DNA of 64,000 nucleotides from Salinicola corii (GCF_008298015.1 NZ_VTPX01000001.1:620001-684000); one strand, 5' to 3'. Positions 45,092-55,717 are shown, counted from the stretch's first letter. Notes: generated by a model from the sequence alone, not told the origin. A program made the numbers and translations.

Positions 45092-45176
45092 TGGTGCGGA
45101 TGGGGAGACTCGAACTCCCACACCTTTCGGCACTAGAACCTAAATCTAGCGTGTCTACCAATTCCACCACATCCGC
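45092..45176 (-). tRNA. tRNA-Leu (anticodon UAG)
   Basis: 85 nt including encoded CCA (TGG on the plus strand at 45092-45094). The acceptor GCGGATG pairs with CATCCGC. The D-arm GGAATTGGTAGACACGC, the anticodon loop with TAG in TTTAGGT, a long class II variable arm and the T-loop GTTCGAGTC are all present. It decodes CUN leucine codons. Confidence 0.95.
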
Positions 45177-45315
45177 ATTCTGGCAGGCGCGCTTATTGTA
45201 CTGTCGCCTTCATCGATGTCAATCGTTGCGCCCTGCGCATCGGTCAGCGCTCGCTACCGCTTCAGTTTTCACCGTCGTGGTCGACATGATGACTGAACGG
45301 GGCGAGGAAGAGTCG

Positions 45316-46071
45316 ATGCTGCGATGCCTGGAACTCATGTGGCCGCTGACCCGCAGGTCACTGAACGGGTTCAACACGCAACTCAAAAGAGCGTTGCCGG
45401 GTTACTGCGCCTTTTGCAGTGTCGCCGCCGAGGGCGGGCAGTCCTGGTGCCCCGACTGTTTCGCCGACATGCCCTGGAATCACGGCGCCTGTGAGCTCTG
45501 CGCCGAGCCGCTGCCGACCGCGCACGTCGGGACGCTTCGCCCGCGCCAGTGTGGGCGATGCCTGAAACGTCGACCGGCGCAGACGTCGTCATGGGTACCG
45601 CTGCGCTACGAGTCGCGGGTGACGCGCCTGGTTCAACGCTACAAGTTTGCGGCGGATCCTCGGGCAGGAGAGGTGTTGGTACAGCTGATGCTGGCATCGC
45701 TGGATCACGCTCCCGAGCTGGGGGCGGCCATGATCGGAGTGCCGGGGCAACATGAGCGCACGCGGGAATGCGGGTTCGATCACACCGCCTGGTTGACCAG
45801 ACGCCTGGCAGCAAGATTGGCGCTACCGGTGATCGTGGCCGAGCGGGTGCGGGAGACGCCTTCCCAGCGGGGATTGGATCGACTTTCTCGCCGCCGCAAC
45901 GTGAAACGCGCGTTCGTCGTCAATCGATCGCTGCCAGCAGCGGTCACGATCGTCGATGATGTCATGACGACCGGCGCCACGCTGGATTCGCTGGCCAAGG
46001 CTTGTCGAGACGCCGGCGCAGAGCGGGTGACAGCGGTGGCTTTCGCCCGCACGCCGTCGGCGCGAATCTGA
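45316..46071 (+). CDS. comF: ComF-family phosphoribosyltransferase-like protein
   Basis: 251 residues from ATG 45316 (GAGGAAG upstream); longer frames run into the tRNA. The N-terminal zinc-ribbon cysteines CAFCS, CPDC, CELC and CGRC precede a PRTase domain with the PRPP loop VTIVDDVMTTGATLDSLAKA. ComF/GntX proteins act in DNA uptake or handling of external DNA; the biochemical role is unsettled. A stand-alone gene downstream of a divergent tRNA. Confidence 0.85.
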   Translation: MLRCLELMWPLTRRSLNGFNTQLKRALPGYCAFCSVAAEGGQSWCPDCFADMPWNHGACELCAEPLPTAHVGTLRPRQCGRCLKRRPAQTSSWVPLRYESRVTRLVQRYKFAADPRAGEVLVQLMLASLDHAPELGAAMIGVPGQHERTRECGFDHTAWLTRRLAARLALPVIVAERVRETPSQRGLDRLSRRRNVKRAFVVNRSLPAAVTIVDDVMTTGATLDSLAKACRDAGAERVTAVAFARTPSARI

Positions 46072-46111
46072 TAGCATGCGCGCAAGCCTGCCGCTGCTAG
46101 CCGAGGTTCGT

Positions 46112-47098
46112 ATGAGCGCCGTTTCCCTGCATCCGTTCGAGACACTGACGCCACAGCGAGTGGTCGAGGCCGTCGAGTCTCTGGGGTTCTGGCTGCCAGG
46201 CGAGCCGTTCGCCCTCAACAGCTACGAGAACCGCGTCTATTCATTGACCGATGACGACCGCCGTCGCTGGGTGGTGAAATTCTATCGCCCGGAGCGATGG
46301 AGCGACGAGCAGATACTCGAAGAGCACGCTTTCCTCCAGGCGCTTGCCGCGGCGTCGGTGGCGGTCGGCGCCCCGTGGGAAAGCGCCGAGGGCAACACCC
46401 TGCATCATTTCGAGGGTTTTCGCTTCGCGCTGTTTGCGCATGTGGTCGGCCAGGCGCCGGAACTCGAAAATCCCTCCCATCTGTTTGCGCTCGGCGAGCT
46501 GATCGGCCGAGTTCACGAGATCGGTGCCCGCCAGCCTTTCCGTCATCGCCTGCGACTCGACCTGAACGTCATGGTCGACGAAAGCCGACGCCGCGTCCTC
46601 GAGGCTCGCTGGCTGGATGCGCGACAACGGCGCCTTTATGGCCAGGTCATCGACGCCCTGGTGCCGCTGCTGGCGGAGCACGCCTGGCCCGAGAGTGCGC
46701 TCCAGCGGGTTCACGGCGATTGCCACCTCGGCAACATGCTGGGACGGGACGAACGGTTCTCTCTGGTCGATTTCGATGACTGCCTGATGGCGCCGGCGGT
46801 ACAGGATCTCTGGATGCTGCTGACCGCGCAGTCGCCGGGGGAGTGGCAGATGCAGTTGTCCGAGATCATCGAAGGCTACGAGATGACCCGGGAGTTCGAT
46901 CGGCGCCAGCTCGATTGGATCGAGACGCTGCGCACGCTGCGCCTGATTCGCCATAGCGCCTGGGTAACGGCGCGCTGGGAGGACCCCGCCTTCCCCCGGG
47001 CATTTCCCTACGTCGCGGAGAGCGGTTACTGGGATCAGCATATCCGTGATCTGGAGCAGCAGCGTGTGGCACTCGACTCGCCGCGCTGGCTCGCCTGA
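46112..47098 (+). CDS. srkA: Stress response kinase SrkA (YihE/RdoA)
   Basis: 328 residues, GAGG 5 nt before ATG 46112. Aminoglycoside-phosphotransferase-like kinase: LNSYENRVYSLTDDD, WVVKFYRPERWSDEQILEEH, the catalytic loop VHGDCHLGNML and metal site SLVDFDDCLMAPAVQDLWML are intact. In E. coli SrkA counteracts MazF-mediated death under stress and is encoded upstream of dsbA; here dsbA is absent and folE follows. Confidence 0.92.
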   Translation: MSAVSLHPFETLTPQRVVEAVESLGFWLPGEPFALNSYENRVYSLTDDDRRRWVVKFYRPERWSDEQILEEHAFLQALAAASVAVGAPWESAEGNTLHHFEGFRFALFAHVVGQAPELENPSHLFALGELIGRVHEIGARQPFRHRLRLDLNVMVDESRRRVLEARWLDARQRRLYGQVIDALVPLLAEHAWPESALQRVHGDCHLGNMLGRDERFSLVDFDDCLMAPAVQDLWMLLTAQSPGEWQMQLSEIIEGYEMTREFDRRQLDWIETLRTLRLIRHSAWVTARWEDPAFPRAFPYVAESGYWDQHIRDLEQQRVALDSPRWLA

Positions 47099-47232
47099 AC
47101 CCGTCATGAGTCGGTGCCGAGATAGTGATGCCGGTGCAGTTTCGCTAGAATCGGCCCTCACCGAGAGTGGGGCCGGAGCGGTCGCGGTGGCGAGCGTGTT
47201 CGATCGATGATAACGATAGACAAGGCAGCAAC

Positions 47233-47790
47233 ATGACAGAGCAACTGGCAGGCCATTATCACGGCATTCTGGAAAAGCTGGGGGAGGATCCCCAGCGTGA
47301 AGGCCTGCGCGACACCCCGATGCGTGCCGCCAAGGCGATGCAGTTCCTGACCCAGGGTTACAGCCAATCGCTGGAGGAACTGGTCAACGGTGCGGTTTTC
47401 GCTTCCGACACCGACGAAATGGTGCTGGTGAAGGATATCGAGATGTACTCGATGTGCGAGCACCACGTGCTGCCTTTCATCGGCAAGTGCCATATTGCCT
47501 ATCTGCCCCAGGGAAAAGTGCTGGGGCTGTCGAAATTCGCGCGAATCGTCGACATGTACGCGCGTCGACTGCAGATTCAGGAACATCTGACCCGACAGAT
47601 CGCAGAAGCGGTGATGCAGGTGACCCAGGCGCGCGGTGTTGGCGTGGTGATCGAGGCCCAGCACATGTGCATGATGATGCGGGGGGTTGAAAAGCAGAAC
47701 TCCAGCATGAAGACATCGGTGATGTTGGGCAGCTTCCGCAAGAATCAGACCACGCGCCAGGAGTTTTTGATGCTGGTCAACGGTCGCTGA
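47233..47790 (+). CDS. folE: GTP cyclohydrolase I (FolE)
   Basis: 185 residues. The zinc ligands and active-site residues are in [20 protein letters not shown] and [37 protein letters not shown] is the family core. It converts GTP to dihydroneopterin triphosphate, the first step of folate (and queuosine precursor) synthesis. This is the zinc-dependent FolE, not the FolE2 type. GGCAGCAAC before ATG 47233 is a weak ribosome site. Confidence 0.96.
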   Translation: MTEQLAGHYHGILEKLGEDPQREGLRDTPMRAAKAMQFLTQGYSQSLEELVNGAVFASDTDEMVLVKDIEMYSMCEHHVLPFIGKCHIAYLPQGKVLGLSKFARIVDMYARRLQIQEHLTRQIAEAVMQVTQARGVGVVIEAQHMCMMMRGVEKQNSSMKTSVMLGSFRKNQTTRQEFLMLVNGR

Positions 47791-47861
47791 GGACCGTTTT
47801 GCCTGACCCCGCTCGGGCTCCCGATAACCGGTTCCATATGGATAGCCGCAAGGACAGCAGG

Positions 47862-48314
47862 ATGGACGGTCGCCTTTCCCATTTCGACGATGAAGCGCAG
47901 GTCGGAGAGATCGAGTGCAACGATGGCAAGCGCTATGCCTTCGACTTCTCCCAATGGCGCGGTCGCGGCCTGCCGAGCGCCGGAACGCCAGTGCGCTTCG
48001 AACTCCGCGGCGGTCGGGCCATTCAGGTTTTTAATCGCCCCGAGGCCCAGCGAGGTGCCAGTACCACCCGTGACGTCAACGGCAAGACTCGGCGCAAGGT
48101 ACTTTCGCACTGGGCACTGGCCGCTTTCGTGGTAGCCGTCGCCGGGGTGGGCGCAGGGCGCTATACGCCGGCAGTGGGAGCGGTGGCTATCGTGCTGGCG
48201 TGGCTGGGATTGCGTCATGTCCATCGCGAGCCCCAGCGTCTGAACGGTCAATGGCTAAGCGGTATCGCCATCGTGGTGGCCGTAGGAGTGACACTATGGT
48301 CCCAGTGGTGGTGA
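47862..48314 (+). CDS. CSD-like small membrane protein
   Basis: 150 residues from ATG 47862 (AAGGA 7 nt upstream; ATG 47838 is an alternative). Residues 1-58 (RLSHFDDEAQVGEIECNDGK, then YAFDFSQWRGRGLPSAGTPV, RFELRGGRAIQVFN) have the layout of a divergent cold-shock (OB-fold) domain. A basic linker, then two membrane segments (ALAAFVVAVAGVGAGR; WLSGIAIVVAVGVTLWSQWW) follow. The family resembles CSD-plus-DUF1294 proteins but lacks a clear DUF1294. Function unknown. Confidence 0.6.
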   Translation: MDGRLSHFDDEAQVGEIECNDGKRYAFDFSQWRGRGLPSAGTPVRFELRGGRAIQVFNRPEAQRGASTTRDVNGKTRRKVLSHWALAAFVVAVAGVGAGRYTPAVGAVAIVLAWLGLRHVHREPQRLNGQWLSGIAIVVAVGVTLWSQWW

Positions 48315-48562
48315 GTGCGCTCGCTTCGAATTCGTGAGCGGCATCCGGCGCGGATCGACTCGTCGTTCGGCACTGGCGGGGCGCGAATGCGACTGGCACG
48401 AGTGACGCTAACGCGCCATCCTGTCCAGTAGAATCGTGGCGGCTGACTCGTTTTCACGGGGCCAGCCACGACCGACCCCCGTTGCACGCCGACTCGTGGC
48501 AACAGCCGGGCGGGTAGGCGGCACGCCCGCTTCCGGCGAGCACATCCAGGAAGGAGTGAATC

Positions 48563-50032
48563 ATGCAATCCGTTAAAGAGAGTGCGCTGTTCAGGCCCTT
48601 TGCCTATATCGATGGCAATTGGGTCGCGGCCGACAGCGGCGAGCAGATCGACGTCGACAACCCCGCCAACGGCGAAATTCTCGGGCGCATGCCGCGCCTG
48701 GGGGGCGCCGAGACCGAGCGCGCCATCGAAGCCGCGGAAGCGGCGCTGCCGGGCTGGCGCAATCACACGGCGCTGGAGCGTGCCGATATCCTGATGAAGT
48801 GGTACGAGCTGATGCTCGAGCACAAGGATGAGCTGGCCGCGATCATGACCGCCGAGCAGGGCAAGCCGGTCAAGGAAGCGGCGGGGGAGATCGTCTACGC
48901 CGCGAGCTTCATGCGCTGGTTCGCCGAGGAGGCACGCCGTATCTATGGCGACACCATCCCTGCGGCCAACACCCGGCAGCGTATCGTCGTCACCAAGCAG
49001 CCGGTGGGCGTCGTCGGCGCCATCACGCCTTGGAATTTCCCCTCGTCGATGATCACGCGCAAGGCGGCTGCCGCACTGGCGGCGGGCTGCACCATCGTGA
49101 TCAAGCCCGCCAGCCAGACCCCGTTCTCCGCGACGGCGCTGGCCGCACTGGCAGAGCAGGCCGGTGTTCCCCGCGGCGTCTTCAACGTGGTGCCAGGCAA
49201 GGCCAGCGAGATCGCCAAGGCGATGACCGACTCTTCCGTGGTACGCAAGGTCACCTTCACCGGCTCCACCGAGGTCGGTAGCTCCTTGATGGCCAATGCT
49301 GCCCAGCATATCCAGAAGATCTCGCTGGAGCTCGGCGGCAACGCGCCGTTCCTGGTGTTCGAGGACGCCGACCTCGACGCGGCGGTCGAAGGTGCCATCG
49401 CCTCCAAGTTCCGTAACGCGGGCCAGACGTGCGTCTGCACTAACCGCTTCCTGGTCCAGTCCAGCGTGATCAACGCGTTCAGCGAAAAGCTGGCCGCAGC
49501 CATGAACAGTGAGCTCAAGGTCGGCGACGGATTCGAGGACGGGGTTAACATCGGCCCGCTGATCGATGGCGATGCCGTGGCCAAAGTGACCGACCACATC
49601 AAGGATGCCACCGACAAGGGGGCCCAGCTGCTGCTCGGCGGCCACGAACACTCCCTCGGCGGGCGCTTCTTCTCGCCCACGCTGATCAGCCACGCCACCC
49701 CGGAGATGAAGGTGGCGAGCGAGGAGACCTTCGGTCCGCTGGCGGCGGTGTTCCCGTTCGAGACCGAGGAGGAGGCGATGCGGCTGGCCAACGATACCCA
49801 GTTCGGGCTGGCATCCTATTTCTACTCGAAGGACCTCGGCCGCGTCTGGCGGGTGGCGGAAGCGCTCGAGTACGGCATGGTCGGCATCAACACCGGCCTG
49901 ATCTCCAACGCCAGCGCGCCGTTCGGTGGCGTCAAGGCCTCCGGATTGGGCCGCGAAGGCTCCAAGTACGGTCTCGATGAATACCTCGAGACCAAGTATC
50001 TCTGTATCGATCTAGGTACCAATGAAGGCTGA
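48563..50032 (+). CDS. gabD: NAD(P)-dependent succinate-semialdehyde dehydrogenase
   Basis: 489 residues, AAGGAG before the ATG. Aldehyde dehydrogenase core: PWNFPSSMITRKAAAALAAG (cofactor site), LELGGNAPFLVFEDADLDAA (general-base Glu) and FRNAGQTCVCTNRFLVQ with the nucleophile Cys. The SMITRKAAAAL and KASGLGREGSKYGLDEYLE segments match GabD closely. It oxidises succinate semialdehyde to succinate in GABA or polyamine breakdown. gabT is not adjacent. Confidence 0.93.
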   Translation: MQSVKESALFRPFAYIDGNWVAADSGEQIDVDNPANGEILGRMPRLGGAETERAIEAAEAALPGWRNHTALERADILMKWYELMLEHKDELAAIMTAEQGKPVKEAAGEIVYAASFMRWFAEEARRIYGDTIPAANTRQRIVVTKQPVGVVGAITPWNFPSSMITRKAAAALAAGCTIVIKPASQTPFSATALAALAEQAGVPRGVFNVVPGKASEIAKAMTDSSVVRKVTFTGSTEVGSSLMANAAQHIQKISLELGGNAPFLVFEDADLDAAVEGAIASKFRNAGQTCVCTNRFLVQSSVINAFSEKLAAAMNSELKVGDGFEDGVNIGPLIDGDAVAKVTDHIKDATDKGAQLLLGGHEHSLGGRFFSPTLISHATPEMKVASEETFGPLAAVFPFETEEEAMRLANDTQFGLASYFYSKDLGRVWRVAEALEYGMVGINTGLISNASAPFGGVKASGLGREGSKYGLDEYLETKYLCIDLGTNEG

Positions 50033-50050
50033 GCTTCGGGCTTCGAGTGA

Positions 50051-50079
50051 AAAAAACCGCGACAAGGTCGCGGTTTTTT
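50051..50079. terminator. Bidirectional terminator gabD/purH
   Basis: AAAAAACCGCGAC (50051-50063) pairs perfectly with GTCGCGGTTTTTT (50067-50079), loop AAG. Ideal for both convergent genes. Confidence 0.9.
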
Positions 50080-50112
50080 CCTTCCGGGGAGTGCTATTTC
50101 GAGGCTTGCGGG

Positions 50113-51729
50113 TCAGTGCCGGAAGTGGCGCATCCCGGTGAACACCATCGCGATGTCGGCCTCGTTGGCCGCGGCGATCACTTCCTCGTCGCGCATCGAG
50201 CCGCCGGGCTGGATGACGGCGGTGATACCCGCCGCCGCAGCGTTGTCCAGACCGTCGCGAAAGGGGAAGAAGGCGTCCGAGGCCATCACCGAGCCGGCCA
50301 CCTGGAGTCCGGCGTGCTCGGCCTTGATCGCAGCGATACGTGCCGAATTGACACGGCTCATCTGGCCGGCGCCGACGCCGATGGTCTGGCGCTTGCTGGC
50401 GTAGACGATCGCGTTGGACTTGACGAACTTGGCGACCTTCCAGGCGAACACGAGATCGTGCAGCTCCTGTTCGGTGGGCGCGCGCCGGGTGACGACCTGG
50501 AGATCGTCGGCGCCGATCATGCCGGTGTCGCGGCCCTGCACCAGCAGGCCACCGTTGACACGCTTGTAGTCCCAGCCGGCGGCGGTTGTCGCGGGTAGCT
50601 CTCCGCACTCGAGCAGACGCACGTTGGTCTTGCTGGCGACCGCCTTGCGCGCCTCGGCAGAGATGCGCGGTGCGATGATCACCTCGACGAACTGGCGCGC
50701 GACGATGGCGCTGGCGGTGTCGCCGTCCAGCTCGCGGTTGAACGCGATGATGCCGCCGAAAGCGGATTCACTATCGGTCTCGAAGGCCAGGTCATAGGCC
50801 TTGCGGATACCGCCCTCATCTTCCGGCACCACCGCCACGCCGCACGGGTTGGCGTGCTTGACGATGACACAGGCCGGCTTGGTGAAGGATTTGACGCACT
50901 CAAGCGCCGCGTCGGTGTCCGCGACATTGTTGAACGAGAGCGCCTTGCCCTGAAGCTGCTCGGCGGTGGCGATGCTGGCTTCCCGCGCACCGGACTCGGC
51001 CGTGTCTGACTCGACGTAGAAGGCCGCTTTCTGGTGCGGGTTCTCGCCGTAGCGCATGCCCTGTTTCTTGGTGAACTGCAGCGACAGCGTGCGCGGAAAA
51101 TCCGGCTCGCCGCTACCGACCCGCTGGCCGAAATAGTTGGCAATGGCGGCGTCATAGGCGGCGGTATGCTCGAACGCCTTGATCGCCAGATCGAAGCGGG
51201 TCTTGTGGCTGACGCCGCCGTCGTGGCTGGCCATATCCTTCAGTACGCGGGAATAGTCTTCGGCGCTGACCACGATCGTGGTGTGCTCGTGGTTCTTGGC
51301 ACAGGCCCGAACCATCGTCGGGCCGCCGATATCGATGTTCTCGACGGCGTCTTCCAGGGTGCAGTCGGATTTGGCCACGGTTTGTTCGAAAGGGTAGAGG
51401 TTGACGACGACCATATCGATCGGGTCGATACCGTGCTCCGTCATGACCGCGTCGTCCTGCCCGCGACGTCCGAGAATGCCACCGTGAATCTTGGGGTGCA
51501 GCGTCTTGACGCGTCCATCCATGATCTCCGGAAAGCCGGTGTGCTCGGAGACTTCGGTGACCGCGATACCGCTCTCCCGTAGCAGGCGATAGGTACCGCC
51601 AGTCGACAGAAGTTCGACACCCAGCGAGGTCAGTTGGCGAGCGAATTCGACGACGCCGGTCTTGTCGGACACGCTGAGCAGGGCGCGACGGACGGGGCGG
51701 GGGGCGGTAGAAGCAGGGGGTTGAGACAT
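50113..51729 (-). CDS. purH: Bifunctional AICAR transformylase/IMP cyclohydrolase
   Basis: 538 residues, start 51729; the 38-codon extension of the frame is not family-like. N-terminal IMP cyclohydrolase ([49 protein letters not shown]) and C-terminal AICAR transformylase with [10 protein letters not shown] and [18 protein letters not shown]. It carries out the last two steps of IMP synthesis. It lies directly after fis on the same strand. Confidence 0.97.
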   Translation of the reverse strand: MSQPPASTAPRPVRRALLSVSDKTGVVEFARQLTSLGVELLSTGGTYRLLRESGIAVTEVSEHTGFPEIMDGRVKTLHPKIHGGILGRRGQDDAVMTEHGIDPIDMVVVNLYPFEQTVAKSDCTLEDAVENIDIGGPTMVRACAKNHEHTTIVVSAEDYSRVLKDMASHDGGVSHKTRFDLAIKAFEHTAAYDAAIANYFGQRVGSGEPDFPRTLSLQFTKKQGMRYGENPHQKAAFYVESDTAESGAREASIATAEQLQGKALSFNNVADTDAALECVKSFTKPACVIVKHANPCGVAVVPEDEGGIRKAYDLAFETDSESAFGGIIAFNRELDGDTASAIVARQFVEVIIAPRISAEARKAVASKTNVRLLECGELPATTAAGWDYKRVNGGLLVQGRDTGMIGADDLQVVTRRAPTEQELHDLVFAWKVAKFVKSNAIVYASKRQTIGVGAGQMSRVNSARIAAIKAEHAGLQVAGSVMASDAFFPFRDGLDNAAAAGITAVIQPGGSMRDEEVIAAANEADIAMVFTGMRHFRH

Positions 51730-51839
51730 GCCAGTCCACTCTTGTGCGATGAGACGGCTAGCGCAGCCAGGAGACCCTCGGGTCGTCGGCAGCGTCGCGC
51801 GTCCGGGTGGCGCTTCGCTCGGGCGAAGCGAGAGAGAGT

Positions 51840-52148
51840 TCACATCAGGTCGTACTGCTTGAGCTTCTTGCGCAGCGTGCCGCGATTGAGGCCAAGCAGC
51901 TCGGCGGCGCGAGTCTGATTGCCTCCCACGTTGCGCATCACGACTTCGAGGAGAGGTGCCTCGACTTCCGCCAGCACCATCCCGTAGAGATTCGATACGG
52001 ATTCACCCTCGAGGTGAGAGAAGTAGCGTTCCATGACTCGCTCGACACACTCTCTGAGCGTTGTGTGGGATAGCGCATCGGGCATTTGAAGGGAGTCGAT
52101 CTCGGCGGATGACTCACCATCGAGAGCTAAAGGCTGCCGGCTATTCAT
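51840..52148 (-). CDS. fis: Nucleoid protein Fis
   Basis: 102 residues. The C-terminal helix-turn-helix [20 protein letters not shown] is almost identical to enteric Fis; the N-terminal Fis core ([18 protein letters not shown]) mediates dimerisation. Its start overlaps the dusB stop by 4 nt, the classic dusB-fis operon. Fis controls rRNA transcription and DNA topology in growing cells. Confidence 0.96.
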   Translation of the reverse strand: MNSRQPLALDGESSAEIDSLQMPDALSHTTLRECVERVMERYFSHLEGESVSNLYGMVLAEVEAPLLEVVMRNVGGNQTRAAELLGLNRGTLRKKLKQYDLM

Positions 52149-53179
52149 GCTGCGTGGATTCCATTACCGATCGCGGCGGCGTCACCGCGAAAGAGTTCAT
52201 GAAGAAACTCGAATTGTTGTTGGGTCTGCTCGAGACGATTGAAGCGAGAGCGGTAGGCCCGGCTCGGGTCGTATGAGGCAAGGTACCAACCGACATGCTT
52301 GCGAGCCACCCTGACGCCGAGATAGTCGCCATAGTGCTCATGGAGTGCCCGTAGATGACGTCCCATGGTGGTGGCGATCTCGTCCGCGTTCGGTGGTGCG
52401 TGTTCGAGACCGGTACGCAGGTAGTGTTCGATCTCCCGGAACAGCCACGGGTTGCCCTGGGCGCCGCGCCCGATCATCACCGCATCGGCGCCGGTGTAGG
52501 CGAGCACTTCCGCAGCGCGCTGCGGCGTGGTCACGTCGCCGTTGGCGAAGACCGGTATCGACACGCGCTGCTTGATCGCGGCGATGGTGTCGTACTCCGC
52601 GGCGCCGGTATAGCGCTGCTCACGGGTTCGGCCGTGAACGGCCAGGGCTGCGATACCGGCATTTTCGGCGAGGCTGGCGACACGCTCTGCATTGCGGGTC
52701 TGCGCACACCAGCCGGTGCGAATCTTCAGCGTGACCGGGATATCGACCGCCGCGACCACGGCCTCGAGGATATCGGCTACCAGGCGTTCGTCTCGCAACA
52801 GCGCGGACCCCGCCGCCTTGTTGCAGACTTTCTTGGCTGGGCAACCCATGTTGATATCGATGATTTCGGCGCCAGCGTCGGCATTGAGCCGTGCTGCCTC
52901 GGCCAGCATCTGCGGGTCGCCGCCGGCGATCTGCACAGACCTTGGTCCTGGCTCGCCGCGATGGATCATGCGCTGCCGGGATTTCCGGGTGTGCCAGAGT
53001 CGGCTATCGGCGGTGACCATTTCCGATACCACGAGACCTGCGCCCAATTCGCGACAAAGCTGGCGGAAAGGGCGGTCGGTCACCCCGGCCATGGGGGCCA
53101 GGATCACGCGATTGGGTAGCGTGTGATGGCCGATGCGGGGTAACGGGCGATCGGTCTGCGGTGACACGGAATCACGCAT
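52145..53179 (-). CDS. dusB: tRNA-dihydrouridine synthase B
   Basis: 344 residues. FMN TIM-barrel: RVILAPMAGVTDRPFRQLCR, the catalytic Cys in NMGCPAKKVCNKAAGSALL, VTLKIRTGWC and GADAVMIGRGAQGNPWLFRE. It reduces uridine 17 in tRNA. Translationally coupled to fis downstream. The divergent 190 nt upstream (to prmA) hold no other gene. Confidence 0.95.
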   Translation of the reverse strand: MRDSVSPQTDRPLPRIGHHTLPNRVILAPMAGVTDRPFRQLCRELGAGLVVSEMVTADSRLWHTRKSRQRMIHRGEPGPRSVQIAGGDPQMLAEAARLNADAGAEIIDINMGCPAKKVCNKAAGSALLRDERLVADILEAVVAAVDIPVTLKIRTGWCAQTRNAERVASLAENAGIAALAVHGRTREQRYTGAAEYDTIAAIKQRVSIPVFANGDVTTPQRAAEVLAYTGADAVMIGRGAQGNPWLFREIEHYLRTGLEHAPPNADEIATTMGRHLRALHEHYGDYLGVRVARKHVGWYLASYDPSRAYRSRFNRLEQTQQQFEFLHELFRGDAAAIGNGIHAA

Positions 53180-53370
53180 CGTTACAGGGGCTCAGGCAAA
53201 ACGGGGAGGCTATGATACCGGCCACTCCAGCTTTGTTGAAGCGCTGTTTGCCGACTCACGACCTAAGCCGCAAAGCGCGCCCAGGTGTGTATGAAAATCG
53301 TTCATGTCAGACCGCTTCGGCATGAAACCGGCCGCCGGCATGAGCCCATGGTAGGCCGGTCGTGTAACGT

Positions 53371-54270
53371 TCAGGCCGATCGATGTCCGATGAGGAGAAC
53401 CCAGCCTTCCTTCTCCTGAGGTTCCTCCATGCGCAGGCCCTGAGCCCGGTAGGCGTCCAGCACGGCATCTGCCTGCGTGGCCAGAATGCCGGAGAGCGCC
53501 AGATGGCCATCGGGTTTGACCCGGTCGGCGATCGTTGCCGCCATGTCGACCAGGGGGCCGGCGAGGATATTGGCGACGACCACGTCGAACTGCCCCTGGC
53601 CGATCCTTTCCGGATAATCGAGGATCAGGCTGGACTCATCGATCCGATTGCGTTCGGCGTTGCCCCGGCTCGCCTGGAGTGCCTGGGGGTCGATATCGAC
53701 ACCGACGGCGGTATCGGCACCGAGCTTGAGCGCGGCGATCGCCAGGATGCCAGAACCGCAGCCGTAATCCAGGACCTGTCGTTGCGCGAGATCCTGGGTA
53801 TCGAGCCAGCCGAGGCAGAGCGCCGTGGTGGGATGGGTGCCGGTGCCGAAAGCAAGACCGGGGTCGAGCAGCAGATTAACGGCATCGGGGTCCGGGGCCT
53901 GGTGCCAACTGGGCACGATCCACAACCGACGGCCCATTTGCAGGGGTTCGAAGCCGTCCATCCACTCACGCTCCCAGTCGCGGTCGGCCAGCAGTTCGTA
54001 CTCGATCTGCGGTGCGGGATCGTCGGGGGACTGCTCCGACCAGGCTCGCTGGACACGCTCGATCATTGCCTCGACGCCGGGAAGATCGTCGTAGAGGCCG
54101 GTGAGCACGGTCTCTCGCCACAAGGGGGTGGCTCCCCGGTCGGGCTCGAAGACCGGTTCGTCGTGAGCGTCCTGCAGGGTGATCGCGCTGGCACCCTCGG
54201 CCAGCAGCAGTTCCTCCAGCCATTCGGCCTGCTCGGGGGCGATGGATGCCTTGAGTTGTAGCCACGCCAT
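53371..54270 (-). CDS. prmA: Ribosomal protein L11 methyltransferase
   Basis: 299 residues, start 54270 (GGAG upstream; the 44-codon extension of the frame is not family-like). N-terminal substrate domain MAWLQLKASIAPEQAEWLEE, then the AdoMet domain with LAFGTGTHPTTALCLGWLD, LDYGCGSGILAIAALKLGA and VVANILAGPLVDM. It trimethylates L11. In the same accBC-prmA-dusB-fis neighbourhood as in other gammaproteobacteria. Confidence 0.95.
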   Translation of the reverse strand: MAWLQLKASIAPEQAEWLEELLLAEGASAITLQDAHDEPVFEPDRGATPLWRETVLTGLYDDLPGVEAMIERVQRAWSEQSPDDPAPQIEYELLADRDWEREWMDGFEPLQMGRRLWIVPSWHQAPDPDAVNLLLDPGLAFGTGTHPTTALCLGWLDTQDLAQRQVLDYGCGSGILAIAALKLGADTAVGVDIDPQALQASRGNAERNRIDESSLILDYPERIGQGQFDVVVANILAGPLVDMAATIADRVKPDGHLALSGILATQADAVLDAYRAQGLRMEEPQEKEGWVLLIGHRSA

Positions 54271-54300
54271 GAGTCGATCTCCGGATTGACGGCGGTGACG

Positions 54301-54337
54301 AAAACGGGGCGAGCTATCGCAGGATAGGCCGCCCCGT
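54301..54337 (-). terminator. Terminator after accBC
   Basis: On the minus strand ACGGGGCGGCCTATC and GATAGCTCGCCCCGT pair through two segments around a 4-nt loop and are followed by TTTT (54301-54304 read in reverse). It separates accC from prmA. Confidence 0.7.
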
Positions 54338-54352
54338 CGGGATAGCTCAGGT

Positions 54353-55696
54353 TCAGCTGAGGCCGAGCTTCTTCTCCAGGTAGTGGATATTGACGCCTCC
54401 ACGCTGGAAGGCGCTATCGCGAACCAGGTCCTTCTGCAGATCGATATTGGTCTTGATGCCTTCGACCAGCAGTTCGTCGAGTGCGTTGCGCATTCTGACC
54501 AGTGCGATATCGCGGTCCGCGCCCCAGGTGATCAGCTTGCCGATCAGCGAGTCGTAATAGGGCGGCACGCTGTAGCCGGTATAGATGTGAGAGTCCATGC
54601 GCACGCCCAGGCCGCCGGGCGGGTGATAGAGGTCGATCTTGCCGGGGGAGGGCATGAAGGTGCGGGAGTCCTCGGCATTGATGCGGCACTCGAACGCATG
54701 ACCGCGCAGCTCGACGTCGGACTGCTTGAGCGATAGCGGTTGACCGCAGGCGATGCGAAGCTGTTCCTTGACGATGTCGACGCCGGTGACCATCTCCGTC
54801 ACGGGGTGCTCTACCTGAACGCGGGTATTCATCTCGATGAAGAAGAACTCGCCGTTCTCGTAGAGAAACTCGAAGGTTCCCGCACCCCGATAGTTGATTT
54901 CGATGCAGGCGTCGGTGCATGACTTCAGCACCTTGGCGCGAGCCTCGGGATCGAGATGCGGCGCTGGCGCTTCCTCGAGCACCTTCTGGTGACGGCGCTG
55001 AAGGGAGCAGTCACGGTCGTACAGATGGATGGCGTTGCCCTGGCCGTCGGCGAGAACCTGCACCTCGACGTGGCGTGGATTCTCGAGGAACTTCTCCATA
55101 TAGACGGTGCCGTCGCCGAACGCCGCTGCGGCCTCCGAGCGAGTCACGCTGGCCGCCTTGGCGACCTCGTCGTCGTTGCGCACGACGCGCATGCCGCGAC
55201 CGCCGCCGCCGGCTGCCGCCTTGATGATCACCGGGTAACCGATACGACCGGCGATGCGGCGAATCTCGGTGTCGTCGTCCGGCAATGGCCCATCGGAGCC
55301 GGGAACCGTCGGCACGCCGGCCGCCTTCATGGCGTTGATCGCGCTGACCTTGTCACCCATGAGGCGAATGGTTTCCGCCCTCGGCCCGACGAAGGTGAAA
55401 CCGGAGCGCTCGACCTGCTCGGCGAAGTTGGCGTTCTCGGACAGGAAGCCGTAACCGGGGTGAATGGCGCTCGAGTCGGTGACTTCCGCCGCACTGATCA
55501 GGGCGGGAATATTGAGATAGGACTGAGCCGAGGCGGCAGGGCCGATACAGACGGCCTCGTCTGCCAGACGCACATGCATCAGTTCGCGGTCGGCCTTGGA
55601 ATGAACCGCCACGGTCTTGATCCCCAGTTCCTTGCAGGCGCGCAGGACGCGGAGGGCGATCTCGCCGCGGTTGGCGATGAGTACCTTGTCCAACAT
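54353..55696 (-). CDS. accC: Acetyl-CoA carboxylase, biotin carboxylase subunit
   Basis: 447 residues. [23 protein letters not shown]-grasp loop [39 protein letters not shown] and [20 protein letters not shown] are intact. It carboxylates biotin on AccB using ATP and bicarbonate, the first half-reaction of fatty acid synthesis. 21 nt after accB. Confidence 0.97.
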   Translation of the reverse strand: MLDKVLIANRGEIALRVLRACKELGIKTVAVHSKADRELMHVRLADEAVCIGPAASAQSYLNIPALISAAEVTDSSAIHPGYGFLSENANFAEQVERSGFTFVGPRAETIRLMGDKVSAINAMKAAGVPTVPGSDGPLPDDDTEIRRIAGRIGYPVIIKAAAGGGGRGMRVVRNDDEVAKAASVTRSEAAAAFGDGTVYMEKFLENPRHVEVQVLADGQGNAIHLYDRDCSLQRRHQKVLEEAPAPHLDPEARAKVLKSCTDACIEINYRGAGTFEFLYENGEFFFIEMNTRVQVEHPVTEMVTGVDIVKEQLRIACGQPLSLKQSDVELRGHAFECRINAEDSRTFMPSPGKIDLYHPPGGLGVRMDSHIYTGYSVPPYYDSLIGKLITWGADRDIALVRMRNALDELLVEGIKTNIDLQKDLVRDSAFQRGGVNIHYLEKKLGLS

Positions 55697-55717
55697 GATG
55701 GTTTCGCTCGTGTGGCC

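Noticed and set aside
44941-45123. Minus-strand frame starting MWEFESPHPHH
   Set aside because: This is the translation of the 3' half of tRNA-Leu and its flank, a common annotation artefact.
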